This document shows positions 9,177 through 17,356 of a stretch of DNA of 54,814 nt, piece after piece. The stretch lies in contig JAGLON010000022.1 of NCBI GenBank assembly GCA_023138975.1, forward strand, positions 1 to 54,814, given 5' to 3'. Every line of letters begins with the position of its first letter. The stretch's first letter is position 1. The DNA is from Candidatus Zixiibacteriota bacterium. GTDB taxonomy: Bacteria; Zixibacteria; MSB-5A5; GN15; JAAZOE01. A model generated the notes under the pieces. It was not told the origin of the DNA. It saw only the letters and a list, made by a program, of their open reading frames with translations, and did not search any database. A program made the position numbers and the translations under genes.

Positions 9177-10124
9177 TTAGAATGAAATGTTCAGAACCAT
9201 TCCAAGGCCGTCTCCGGCGATACCGACCGTCGGTGCAAGTTTAACCCGGCGATTATTATTGAGCCGTAATATCTCCTGTGAAACAAACCAGCCATATACG
9301 GCTGCGAAATAGACATCGGACGGCCAGTGCCCATCAGACGTAATTCTTTCCAGACAAACCGTACCGGCAATAGTATAAGCAAAAATCTGAAACGGTAGAA
9401 AACCTATATGATGAGAAAATATTGAAGCCATCTGAACAATATTCAAGGCATGCCCCGACGGAAATGAAGTTCCCCCGTTAAATTCAAAATAACGAGCTCC
9501 CCGGCCTTCATGAGGACGAAATCGTCCAAATGTTTTATTAGCGATATTTTTAATACCACCGGCAATAAAATGGGATTCCAGTACATCAGAACAAATCGAA
9601 ACTCCTTTATCCCAGTGAACGATATAACTCAAAGCTAATCCGCCAAACAGATATTTATTCGATGCACCCATATATCCGAGACGTTCAAAGTTTTCCCCGG
9701 TTTTGCGAATCGGTTTATACAGAGTCGAATTCTTACTGCGCTGGAAAGCATCATAGATTTCCTTATCGTAGATATATAAAACTCCGCCGATAGTTATGAT
9801 TCCACCCAAAAGAAGCGCGCTTCTTTTATTTATCCTGGCCGGTGATGAATAGACCTGCCCGGCATCGGATACAAAATTCTTTCCTATATTTTTAAAATCA
9901 ACCCAGAGATTGTATTGGCGTTTATATATCGCGATATCAGTAGACCTGTTATCCAATCGTTCCTGTAGGATAATTTTATTCACATCCATAGACTCAGAAA
10001 CGCTAACGGCATAATTGTCCTCGGCTGAAACATCTGAATAAATAACCAAAAGCATAGTCATAGATATAAGCATATGTAAGCGGGAAGCTATTTGATTATG
10101 TCTCTTCATCATTGTTATACGCAT
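9177..10124 (-). CDS. PAP2-superfamily phosphatase, exported
   Basis: 315 residues with a hydrophobic export signal near residues 17-35 (ending VSAED). The acid-phosphatase signature is complete: NKTFGRFRP (motif 1), SFPSGHA (motif 2) and ITSDGHWPSDV (motif 3), holding the Lys/Arg, two His and Asp of the active site. Relatives remove phosphate from lipid phosphates such as undecaprenyl diphosphate, or from small molecules, on the outer face of the inner membrane. The substrate is not evident here. A few short hydrophobic stretches (AGTVCLERITSD region) suggest membrane contact. A leftward terminator at 10188-10214 separates it from genes to the right. Confidence 0.85.
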   Translation of the reverse strand: MRITMMKRHNQIASRLHMLISMTMLLVIYSDVSAEDNYAVSVSESMDVNKIILQERLDNRSTDIAIYKRQYNLWVDFKNIGKNFVSDAGQVYSSPARINKRSALLLGGIITIGGVLYIYDKEIYDAFQRSKNSTLYKPIRKTGENFERLGYMGASNKYLFGGLALSYIVHWDKGVSICSDVLESHFIAGGIKNIANKTFGRFRPHEGRGARYFEFNGGTSFPSGHALNIVQMASIFSHHIGFLPFQIFAYTIAGTVCLERITSDGHWPSDVYFAAVYGWFVSQEILRLNNNRRVKLAPTVGIAGDGLGMVLNISF

Positions 10125-10187
10125 GTAATACCGCCGGCTGATTTATCTTGTTTGAATCAATATTTTTAACTAATTTCACAATTGCAA

Positions 10188-10214
10188 ACAAAAAAACATC
10201 GGAGGGATCTCCGA
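10188..10214 (-). terminator. intrinsic terminator, leftward
   Basis: Perfect 6-bp stem TCGGAG/CTCCGA (10199-10204 and 10209-10214) with a 4-base loop. On the minus strand it is followed by TGTTTTTTTG. No minus-strand gene ends close by. It would stop transcripts that come from the uvrC-DUF6624 genes and read through the DUF192 gene on the antisense strand. Confidence 0.7.
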
Positions 10215-10261
10215 CATCTAAAAGAGATCAAAAAAGAAAGACGAATTCAGTTTATAAGATT

Positions 10262-10810
10262 ATGGCATCTCAGAGAAAAACTCCAACCAAGAAAACAGTA
10301 CTGTGGACTACTGCCATATTTATGATTTTCGTGGCTATTGGACTGGCGTTTATCTTCAGACCGAAACTTGCATCCAAACCACCCACCTCGCCAAAAGGAA
10401 CCTATGTCGCCCCCCAATTCAAATCTCAGGGTGAGTTGACTTTGCAGAGAACTGATGGCACAAAGACTCATGTCCTCGAAATGGAAATCGCAGATAACCC
10501 CGATGAACGTCAAACCGGCATGATGAAGCGGGAAAAGATGGATGATAATCAGGCCATGCTGTTTATCTTTGACAACGAAATTATCCGTTCCTTTTGGATG
10601 AGTAATACATTGGTATCTCTGGATATTATTTTTGTTAATTCTAATCAGGAAATTGTATCAATTGAGAAAAATGCTATACCATACGACAAATCGCATTACT
10701 GGTCGGCCGAGCCGGCTCGATTTGTAGTCGAAGTTGTTGGAGGGTTTTGCGACGAATACAACATCACTTCCGGCGACAAAGTAACCTGGATCCGCACCGA
10801 CAAATTTTAA
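10262..10810 (+). CDS. DUF192 protein with signal anchor
   Basis: About 182 residues from the ATG at 10262; an upstream TTG-started frame (10148) adds 38 residues that look non-coding. An N-terminal membrane segment (about 12-31, TVLWTTAIFMIFVAIGLAF) is followed by a DUF192 domain (about 58-178). Its hallmarks are ERQTGMMKRE, AMLFIFDN, FWMSNTLVSLDIIFV and the closing GDKVTW. The family is small and mostly exported, and its biochemical role is unknown. No good ribosome-binding site is seen. The gene stands alone on the plus strand between two minus-strand genes, and its stop is only 7 bases from the stop of the convergent DUF6624 gene. Confidence 0.85.
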   Translation: MASQRKTPTKKTVLWTTAIFMIFVAIGLAFIFRPKLASKPPTSPKGTYVAPQFKSQGELTLQRTDGTKTHVLEMEIADNPDERQTGMMKREKMDDNQAMLFIFDNEIIRSFWMSNTLVSLDIIFVNSNQEIVSIEKNAIPYDKSHYWSAEPARFVVEVVGGFCDEYNITSGDKVTWIRTDKF

Positions 10811-10817
10811 ACTGGCG

Positions 10818-11453
10818 TTAGTTTCTTACAGAATCTTCCGGGACAGAATAACTTATTCCCATTTTAGCTAAATAATCTTTCATCGGCGGCAAGCCGACTT
10901 CTTTACGCCGGGTATCCACATTTATCTCATCATCAATCGGATAAACCTTCAATCCCCCGAGCGCTTCATCCCAGACCACTTGCGAACCGTACACTTGCTT
11001 CTCACCATCAAACATCTTGATACGATCTACTAAAAGCGCAACATAAGAACCTGCTATTTCTTTTTTATCAAGTGCCTCATATACGAGTGGCAAGATCATT
11101 TTTTGATAATCATGAGAAGAATGCTGTAGAACAATAAACGCGGCAAAGCACCCATCTGGGCTGACGAGACTGTTTCCCGGCCAACCAAATTTATCAAGAA
11201 TACCGGCCAGTTGTTCCTGTTGTGAAACGTTCAGGTTCGATTCCCTAATACATACTGCTTCAAACTCGAGTGATTCATCCCCGTACTGATTTTCAATCGA
11301 ATCAGTTAAATCCCGTGCAGAGACATCAGCCTCAAGCATCTCTATTAAGACGATCTTAAGGCTGTCGTTTTGTTTTGCTTCGCCCGCAGACTGCCCCCAT
11401 AAAGAACCGCATAGAATTAATAGTACGCCAACAACCAATTTATATTTCCTCAT
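10818..11453 (-). CDS. DUF6624-like secreted protein
   Basis: 211 residues with a signal peptide (MRKYKLVVGVLLILCGSLWG, cut near GQSAG). The middle carries DKFGWPGNSLVSPDG, AAFIVLQHSSHDYQKMILP, VALLVDRIKMFDGEKQVYG and, near the end, NVDTRRKEVGLPPMKDYLAK. This pattern I recognise as DUF6624, a family of unknown function in secreted proteins. It begins 3 bases after the uvrC stop, so it is probably cotranscribed with uvrC, though a shared function is not obvious. No terminator is seen between it and the convergent DUF192 gene. Confidence 0.7.
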   Translation of the reverse strand: MRKYKLVVGVLLILCGSLWGQSAGEAKQNDSLKIVLIEMLEADVSARDLTDSIENQYGDESLEFEAVCIRESNLNVSQQEQLAGILDKFGWPGNSLVSPDGCFAAFIVLQHSSHDYQKMILPLVYEALDKKEIAGSYVALLVDRIKMFDGEKQVYGSQVVWDEALGGLKVYPIDDEINVDTRRKEVGLPPMKDYLAKMGISYSVPEDSVRN

Positions 11454-11456
11454 TCC

Positions 11457-13304
11457 TTACTCCTCGCCAACCTTCTTAAATCTATCCATATGAAAATGCA
11501 AGTAAATCTTCTCCGCCAATTTTCTCGGAATACTTTTCACTTCTGCCAGATCTTCTACTGTCGCTATTTTTATCTTCTTTACCGAACCAAACTGCTTCAA
11601 TAGCGCCGTACAACGCGCATCTCCCACACCCACAATGTCATTAAGTTCTGATGCAATCGTGCGCTTCCCTCGAAGCTTGCGATTATATGTTATGGCAAAC
11701 CGATGAGCCTCATCCCTGACTCGTTTTAATAAATTCAGTGCAGGAGAATTTTTTGGGATATTCATCGGATCAGATTTATTGGGAATAAATACTTCCTCAA
11801 GCCGCTTCGCCAGTCCAATAACTGGCTGACCGGAGAGATTGTATTCCCGCAGTACTTTGACCGCTATCGACAGTTGCCCCTTCCCGCCGTCAACCATCAT
11901 CAAATCGGGCATCGGCTTCTTTTCTTCAACTCGTCGCCTAACATACCGGGTAAATACTTCCCGCATTGAGGCAAAATCATCCTGCCCCTCGACCGTTTTA
12001 ATCTTAAAATGGCGATATTCAGACTTTTTCGGTTTGCCTCGTTCAAAATAAACTAACGATGCGGCCTTATCGCTATTTCCAAGATTGGAAATATCAAAAC
12101 AACTGATTGTTTGTGGAGCTTTTTCCAGTTGTAATATTTTCCGCAATGCAGCCGCTGAGGCCGGAATTCGATCTTTATATTTTTTCTTCTGCAGTAGAAT
12201 CTCATTGAGCACCAGACGGGCGTTTGTTTCGGCCATGGATACCAACCGTACTTTTTCGCCCTTTTGCGGGGTCATTATCCTGACCTTGCCTCCCCGCTCT
12301 TCAGTCAGCCACTTTTCAATCAGTACAATATCTTCAATTACCAGTGGCAAAAATATCTCCATGGGTAGATTCTCGGCATGATTGTAATACTGTTTCAAAA
12401 ATCCAGATAAAAGCTCGACTTCTGAAAACTCCTGATTAACCTGCAATTGCATATCCTGGCGGCCGATTAATAGTCCTTCTCGAATCTGCAGTACCACCGC
12501 GACGGCGTCACGCCCGTCACGGGCATAGGCAATCACATCACGATTGATGTCTTTTGCGACATCAACCTTTTGCTTACGCCAGACTGATTCCATCGCGTCA
12601 ATCGTATCGCGCACTTTGGCCGCTTCCTCAAATTTCAGTTCATCTGATAATGACTGCATCTTTTCTTTGAGGCTTTTAATAAGTTCAGTCTGACGGCCGG
12701 ACAAAAACAGAACCACTGCGTCGATATGTTTTTTATACTCTTCCTCCGACTCCAAATCAATGCAGGCTCCGGCACACCGGTTAATATGGTAATCGAGGCA
12801 AACTTTATACTTTCGTCCGGTTGGCGAAGGAATCTCAAAATTACAAGAGCGCAATCCAAAATGATGCATTAGGAACTTCAATGTTTTCCTCATCCCGTAA
12901 GCATTCGTATAAGGTCCAAAATACCGCGCGCCGTCACGCTCAACCCGGCGAGTAACTAATAATCTCGGGAATTTCTCCTGCACGGTTAATTTGAGATAAG
13001 GAAAACGCTTATCATCTTTAAGATTTACATTAAAACGAGGCTTATGTTCCTTGACCAGATTCGCTTCGAGAATCAATGCCTCAATTTCAGAATCAGTAAT
13101 CAGGAGCTCAATATCGGCGACTAAAGAAACTAACAGCGCTGTTTTGGGATGGTCGTGAACGCGGGCATGAAAATAAGAACTGACCCGATTTTTTAGATAT
13201 TTGGCTTTCCCAATATAAATAATGGTCCCGTTCTTGTCCTTCATCATATAGACGCCGGGCCGTTTGGGAAGATGGGCCAGTTTTATCTTCAGCTTCTCGT
13301 TCAT
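11457..13304 (-). CDS. uvrC: excinuclease ABC subunit C
   Basis: About 615 residues from the ATG at 13304. A GTG at 13343 is in frame, but homologues begin near the inner Met. It makes the dual incision in nucleotide excision repair with UvrB. The N-terminal GIY-YIG nuclease shows RPGVYMM and IIYIGKAKYLKNRVSSYF. A UVR motif lies near FEEAAKVRDTI. The RNase H-like C-terminal nuclease begins at CFDISNLGNSDK and contains MMVDGGKGQL. The end holds helix-hairpin-helix repeats (LNDIVGVGDARCTALLKQFG). A terminator-like hairpin lies between it and the NlpC gene, so uvrC probably has its own promoter. Confidence 0.97.
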   Translation of the reverse strand: MNEKLKIKLAHLPKRPGVYMMKDKNGTIIYIGKAKYLKNRVSSYFHARVHDHPKTALLVSLVADIELLITDSEIEALILEANLVKEHKPRFNVNLKDDKRFPYLKLTVQEKFPRLLVTRRVERDGARYFGPYTNAYGMRKTLKFLMHHFGLRSCNFEIPSPTGRKYKVCLDYHINRCAGACIDLESEEEYKKHIDAVVLFLSGRQTELIKSLKEKMQSLSDELKFEEAAKVRDTIDAMESVWRKQKVDVAKDINRDVIAYARDGRDAVAVVLQIREGLLIGRQDMQLQVNQEFSEVELLSGFLKQYYNHAENLPMEIFLPLVIEDIVLIEKWLTEERGGKVRIMTPQKGEKVRLVSMAETNARLVLNEILLQKKKYKDRIPASAAALRKILQLEKAPQTISCFDISNLGNSDKAASLVYFERGKPKKSEYRHFKIKTVEGQDDFASMREVFTRYVRRRVEEKKPMPDLMMVDGGKGQLSIAVKVLREYNLSGQPVIGLAKRLEEVFIPNKSDPMNIPKNSPALNLLKRVRDEAHRFAITYNRKLRGKRTIASELNDIVGVGDARCTALLKQFGSVKKIKIATVEDLAEVKSIPRKLAEKIYLHFHMDRFKKVGEE

Positions 13305-13369
13305 ATCATTAACAATAACGAAAAAGAGGGTCGGATGTGCCACAACTTTTTATTGCCGATTACAGACAT

Positions 13370-13402
13370 AAAAAAACCCGATCGGGTGGGTACTCAATCG
13401 GG
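13370..13402 (-). terminator. intrinsic terminator upstream of uvrC
   Basis: Stem CCCGAT/ATCGGG (13377-13382 and 13397-13402). On the minus strand it is followed by seven T (complement of 13370-13376). The sequence ACCCGATCGGGT inside it is itself a palindrome, so two alternative foldings exist. Confidence 0.7.
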
Positions 13403-13500
13403 CTGTAAAGGAAGAGCAACATGGACATAGCTCTTACAGTGTGACGTTGGGTTGTCACGTTTTTCGCTCATTTCCATTGAGCATGTTTTATCGTCCCTAA
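13370..13500 (-). ncRNA. candidate structured small RNA or leader ending in a terminator
   Basis: Read on the minus strand, four hairpins follow one another: GCTCA/TGAGC (13466-13482), GTGAC/GTCAC (13441-13458), AAGAGC/GCTCTT (13412-13435) and the terminator stem CCCGAT/ATCGGG (13377-13402) followed by T7. A -10-like TATACT stands upstream near 13530, without a clear -35. I do not recognise a known riboswitch, 6S or SRP RNA. It could be an independent small RNA or a leader controlling uvrC. Confidence 0.4.
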
Positions 13501-13591
13501 ACATTTAAATTCATGTTGTCTAATAAGTATATCGGATAAAGCTGTTGAAAATTCACACAATGCGAACGTTTTTTTGGTATTCACCGCATAA

Positions 13592-13619
13592 CATAATGCG
13601 ATGCGATTGTCGCATTATG
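13592..13619. repeat. 10-bp perfect inverted repeat
   Basis: CATAATGCGA and TCGCATTATG with 8 bases between them. There is no T-run on either side, so it does not look like a terminator. It lies just downstream of the NlpC gene stop and could be a binding site or an RNA hairpin. Confidence 0.7.
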
Positions 13620-13652
13620 AAACAATACCATTGAAAACTAACTATTGATGAG

Positions 13653-14174
13653 CTATTCCATCATACGACGGGCGCCAAGATACCGTTTGTGATAATACTT
13701 ATCGTTGATATTTGAAATTATAATTCCGTTTGAAAGAGAAGCATGCACGAACTCATCAAAACCGACATATATACCGACATGCGAAACTCCCCTACCACCG
13801 GTATCAAAAAATACTAAGTCGCCAAAATACAGCTTGCTTTTTTCAATCCTTTTACCGGTTTTCCATAGCTTTTCCGTTGTCCGAGGCAAATGCATCGATG
13901 AATACTCTGAATAAACCAACCCGATAAATTCGGAACAGTCATACCCCTTACGCTCTTTACTTTGACCCGCATACGGTTTACCGAGATACTTATCGATAAT
14001 CCTGCCCATGACAATCGGATCAACGGCATAGGTATTTATTTGCCGGGTATCATTCTGCGGCTTTGAATTGGAGCGAGTCCCTTCATCCGTATGATGGCCG
14101 CCGCCATAGCGCGGAGTCCCCTGACATCCGGAAAGGATAAAATAAGTAACGATTAAAAATAGGGCTTTATACAT
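13653..14174 (-). CDS. NlpC/P60-family lipoprotein (cell-wall peptidase)
   Basis: 173 residues. The lipobox ILSGC ends the signal peptide at about residue 17, so the protein is a lipoprotein. The C-terminal 110 residues are an NlpC/P60 cysteine peptidase: catalytic Cys in GYDCSEFIGLVY, first His in SHVGIYVG, second polar position near FVHAS. Family members cut peptide cross-bridges in peptidoglycan, usually between D-Glu and the third residue. A Gly/His-rich linker joins lipid anchor and domain. It starts 5 bases after the UbiA gene stop, at the end of the uppS-cdsA-ubiA run. Confidence 0.9.
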   Translation of the reverse strand: MYKALFLIVTYFILSGCQGTPRYGGGHHTDEGTRSNSKPQNDTRQINTYAVDPIVMGRIIDKYLGKPYAGQSKERKGYDCSEFIGLVYSEYSSMHLPRTTEKLWKTGKRIEKSKLYFGDLVFFDTGGRGVSHVGIYVGFDEFVHASLSNGIIISNINDKYYHKRYLGARRMME

Positions 14175-14179
14175 AACGT

Positions 14180-15091
14180 TTAACTCAGCTCTGGATAATT
14201 AAAATCAAATCTCTTCTTATAATAGAATTTTGTTAAAGCAATTGTCAACAAAAGAAAAATCAGATATACGGGAAGGTATGAAGCGGCAAATGTTGTCATC
14301 AGTAGAATCGGGAATTTGCACGAAAACAAAACCAGCCTCTTTGAACGCCCGAATAATAGCGCCAAAAGACATCCCACCGTTATTGCGGAGACGAACAACA
14401 TATCAATATTATCGCTCAAAAACGAAGCCGCACCTGCAGCTATTGTAACCAGCAAGGCCAGCCATATTGCCGATGTTTCGCCTAAGATCACCGCGACGGT
14501 CTTCTTTCCAGAGGCGGCATCCCCGTCCCGATCAGGGATCGTTGTCAGGATATATCCGGCAGCAATAGCTAAGAAGTATGGAATTGCGATAATTCCGGAA
14601 TAGCCCCAAACATCAATGATCCCGGTCATCATCGGTACTAAAAAGCCGTAAGCAACCGCATTCGCCAATAATCCCGAGACCGGGCGATCCTTGAGACGAA
14701 CAATAGGAATCGAGTATAGCAGACCCAGGATAATTAGAGATATTATTATAAATGCTCCCGGCACAGAGAACATTCCGGCAATCGCAATGCCCGCAATAGA
14801 CAACAGGACATAGTATATCCAAGCTGTCTTTACCGAAATAATTTGTCGCGGCAGGAAAAACAATTTATTGTTTAGTCGGTCAGATTCGATATCAAAGATC
14901 TGATTGACGACATATGTTCCCATAAATATTAATGACAGAGCAACCAGATCAACAATTTCAAAAGGATTTATATCAGTGTTAAACCTGGGCGTATGATGGA
15001 GTTTAGCATGGCAATGAATGTAAACTGTCCAGACCGGTATAAGAAGCAGCGGCCTTCCGAAGAATAGGAAATCTAATATCTTCACAACCAA
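14180..15091 (-). CDS. UbiA-family prenyltransferase
   Basis: 303 residues with seven to nine hydrophobic segments. The first Asp motif is NQIFDIESDRLNNKL (about 63-77) and the second is within IPDRDGDAASGKKT (about 186-199). Both bind Mg-prenyl diphosphate. UbiA proteins move a prenyl group to an aromatic or lipid acceptor in the inner membrane. The acceptor cannot be told from the sequence; quinone or archaeal-like ether lipid roles are both known in the family. It overlaps cdsA by 10 bases, so it belongs to the uppS-cdsA operon. Confidence 0.88.
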   Translation of the reverse strand: MVVKILDFLFFGRPLLLIPVWTVYIHCHAKLHHTPRFNTDINPFEIVDLVALSLIFMGTYVVNQIFDIESDRLNNKLFFLPRQIISVKTAWIYYVLLSIAGIAIAGMFSVPGAFIIISLIILGLLYSIPIVRLKDRPVSGLLANAVAYGFLVPMMTGIIDVWGYSGIIAIPYFLAIAAGYILTTIPDRDGDAASGKKTVAVILGETSAIWLALLVTIAAGAASFLSDNIDMLFVSAITVGCLLALLFGRSKRLVLFSCKFPILLMTTFAASYLPVYLIFLLLTIALTKFYYKKRFDFNYPELS

Positions 15092-15921
15092 TTAGCGTGG
15101 ATTATATATTTTAAATAAAGATATACTACCGGCGAGGCAAAAAGTAATGAATCAAACCGGTCAAGCACGCCCCCGTGTCCGGGAATAATGGCCGAGGAAT
15201 CTTTTATTCCGATAGCCCGCTTCCAAAGCGATTCGACTAAATCACCAAGTTGTCCGAAGGCACCGATTAGGATTACTAATATCCCAAAATGGTACCAGGC
15301 AACTTCCGGCAACCAAAATATCTTGAATATCGCCGCAATAATCGCCGCTCCAAAAAAACCACCGATGAACCCTTCGATTGTCTTATTCGGCGAGACTGTC
15401 GGAGCCAATTGATGCTTACCGAATTGAGACCCAAAGAACATTGCACAGGAATCACAAACCCAGAGCGAGCTCATCATATAGAACACCCACCATCCACCGG
15501 AAGCATTCTGCATATAAATGGCATCACCACGGATCAAATACACAAACGGGAATAAAAGGCCGATATAGAATGTTCCCCAGAGGATATATATATTCTTAAA
15601 GAATAAGTCTTTAATCGGCTCTTTTCCGGTTGCAAGAAGTATCCCCACCAACAGAAATACGCCCAAAAGGCAGTAATAACTATATTCTGAATACCCCCTC
15701 ATGGACAGAAAAACCGCTCCGATCGCTCCGCAAAATGGCAGGATAAAAAAGGGAGATACAAAGGAAATCTTAAGCGCCCTCAAGTATTCATAAATTCCAA
15801 TAATGGAAAGCAACAAAACGAAATAAAGGAATAAGTCGCCGCCTTTAAATATCATGAACAAAATCGCGGGAATCGCAATGGCGGCTACTGTGAGTCTTTG
15901 GGCGAGATTTTTAGAAATCAT
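15082..15921 (-). CDS. cdsA: phosphatidate cytidylyltransferase
   Basis: 279 residues, multi-spanning membrane enzyme. It makes CDP-diacylglycerol from phosphatidate and CTP. The family signature is complete near the C-terminus: SLWKRAIGIKDSSAIIPGHG followed by GVLDR, preceded by SPNKTIEGFIGG. Its ATG overlaps the uppS stop by 4 bases (ATGA type), and its own stop overlaps the UbiA gene, so translation of the three is coupled. Confidence 0.96.
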   Translation of the reverse strand: MISKNLAQRLTVAAIAIPAILFMIFKGGDLFLYFVLLLSIIGIYEYLRALKISFVSPFFILPFCGAIGAVFLSMRGYSEYSYYCLLGVFLLVGILLATGKEPIKDLFFKNIYILWGTFYIGLLFPFVYLIRGDAIYMQNASGGWWVFYMMSSLWVCDSCAMFFGSQFGKHQLAPTVSPNKTIEGFIGGFFGAAIIAAIFKIFWLPEVAWYHFGILVILIGAFGQLGDLVESLWKRAIGIKDSSAIIPGHGGVLDRFDSLLFASPVVYLYLKYIIHANWL

Positions 15922-16670
15922 TTTGTCTTAACTCGCCCGAAACGGCGGTCGCGTCCAATATAGTCTTTAACCGCCATTAAAAAATCTATTTTCCCGAAAT
16001 CGGGCCAGAGAGTATCTGTAATATATATTTCCGTGTATGAAGTTTGCCAGATTAAAAAATTGGACAGTCGCATCTCACCGGAAGTTCTAATCAACAAATC
16101 CGGGTCGGGCAAATCGGCTGTGTACAGATAGGATGATAAAAGCTTCTCATCAATTTTATTTGGACTCAATTCGCCCTTTTTAACATCCTCAATCATTGCC
16201 TTCACCGCATCCAATATTTCTGTACGACCACCGTAGTTTAAAGCCAGATTCAGAGTCAGACCGGTATTTTTTGAGGTTTTCTTAATAGCTGATTTCAAGA
16301 CCTTGCGACGTACCAAAGGAAGTTCGTCAATGCGTCCGGTTGTTATCAGCCGGACATCGTTTTTCATCAAATCGTCAAGCTCCCCCAGCGTGGTCTTGGA
16401 CAGAAGCTCCATAAGCGATGCGACTTCATCTTTAGGGCGTTTCCAGTTTTCAATTGAAAAGGTATAGAGAGTAATGTACTCGATGCCTATCTCACCGGCT
16501 ACCTCAACGATCTCACGAACCGAATTAACTCCGGCAATATGTCCTTTAGTTCGAGGTAAACCTCGCTTATTGGCCCAGCGTCCATTGCCGTCCATGATGA
16601 TAGCCACATGCCGTGGTAACTTTCCGCTGGCTTCGATTTCCTCAACTATATTACGCATCGACCGATTCAT
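15918..16670 (-). CDS. uppS: isoprenyl transferase (undecaprenyl diphosphate synthase)
   Basis: 250 residues. HVAIIMDGNGRWANKRG holds the catalytic Asp at about 27, and the end has DLLIRTSGEMRLSNFLIWQ and RRFGRV. It adds cis-isoprene units to farnesyl diphosphate to make the carrier lipid for peptidoglycan and other glycans. It is first in the uppS-cdsA-ubiA-nlpC run. There is no clear Shine-Dalgarno site. A promoter 9 bases before the ATG suggests a nearly leaderless message, or a start at the fifth codon (16658). Confidence 0.96.
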   Translation of the reverse strand: MNRSMRNIVEEIEASGKLPRHVAIIMDGNGRWANKRGLPRTKGHIAGVNSVREIVEVAGEIGIEYITLYTFSIENWKRPKDEVASLMELLSKTTLGELDDLMKNDVRLITTGRIDELPLVRRKVLKSAIKKTSKNTGLTLNLALNYGGRTEILDAVKAMIEDVKKGELSPNKIDEKLLSSYLYTADLPDPDLLIRTSGEMRLSNFLIWQTSYTEIYITDTLWPDFGKIDFLMAVKDYIGRDRRFGRVKTK

Positions 16671-16678
16671 ATCAATCT

Positions 16679-16707
16679 ATTCTACAAACCAAAGCTGCTT
16701 TCGGCAA
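16679..16707 (-). promoter_or_regulatory. possible promoter of uppS, nearly leaderless
   Basis: Minus strand TTGCCG (16702-16707), 17-base spacer, TAGAAT (16679-16684). The predicted start of transcription is within a few bases of the uppS ATG at 16670. Confidence 0.45.
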
Positions 16708-16832
16708 GGTAAATCTCAAGTCAAAAAGTCTTGTGTATTTAAAACAGGATTAAATTACTATGTTTTTTACAACAGCTTCTTATATCTATCGTATACTTAT
16801 TATTAACCCTACTAATCCTATAAGGAGGCGAT

Positions 16833-17285
16833 ATGCAGGTCAAGGATATATTGGATGATTATCATCGTCACCCGATTACAATTCAGGAAAGTGATACTCT
16901 CGGCATTGCTATGGATTTACTTGAGAAAAATAAAATAGGCGCTTTACTCGTCTGTAATTCTAAGGAAGAGCCGGTTGGTATCTTAACCGAGAGGGATATC
17001 CTACGCAATGTTTATGCTAACCGCACTGATATCAGCAGCCATAGCGTAAAAGACAATATGTCCACCAATCTTGTGATTGGCGTGCCCGACGACCATATCG
17101 AATACATTGCCAAGATGATTACTGAAAATCGTATTCGTCACATCCCGATTATCGACGACAATAATAAGTTGTGCGGAATTGTATCAATTGGAGATATCGT
17201 AAAAGCTAAGGTTGAAAAAGCTGAAGGTGAAGTACGATATTTGCAGGAATACATCACCGGCCGCCAACACACGGCCAACGAGTAG
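16833..17285 (+). CDS. CBS-domain pair protein
   Basis: 150 residues made of two CBS domains (about 8-65 and 75-132, with VGILTERDILRNV and CGIVSIGDIVKAK). Such stand-alone pairs bind adenine nucleotides and act as sensors, but the partner is unknown. The start is certain: AAGGAGG stands 5 bases before the ATG. A -10-like TATACT (16792-16797) lies upstream without a well-placed -35. The gene is alone on the plus strand between uppS and frr, two genes that are usually neighbours in one operon, and shares a terminator with frr. Confidence 0.9.
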   Translation: MQVKDILDDYHRHPITIQESDTLGIAMDLLEKNKIGALLVCNSKEEPVGILTERDILRNVYANRTDISSHSVKDNMSTNLVIGVPDDHIEYIAKMITENRIRHIPIIDDNNKLCGIVSIGDIVKAKVEKAEGEVRYLQEYITGRQHTANE

Positions 17286-17305
17286 ATATAAAAGTTATTT
17301 TCAAT

Positions 17306-17337
17306 AAAAAAAGCCGCTTACAAAGCGGCTTTTTTAT
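17306..17337. terminator. bidirectional terminator between the CBS gene and frr
   Basis: AAGCCGCT (17311-17318) pairs with AGCGGCTT (17324-17331) over a 5-base loop. A-runs on the left and T-runs on the right extend the stem, so it serves both converging genes. Confidence 0.85.
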
Positions 17338-17356
17338 TATCACTATAATATTCCGG

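Larger units (their letters stand above)
13305..13652. other. gene-free stretch upstream of uvrC
   Basis: About 350 bases without a gene. It holds a terminator (13370-13402), three more hairpins in a row (13412-13482) and a separate 10-bp perfect inverted repeat (13592-13619). These are listed on their own. Confidence 0.7.
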
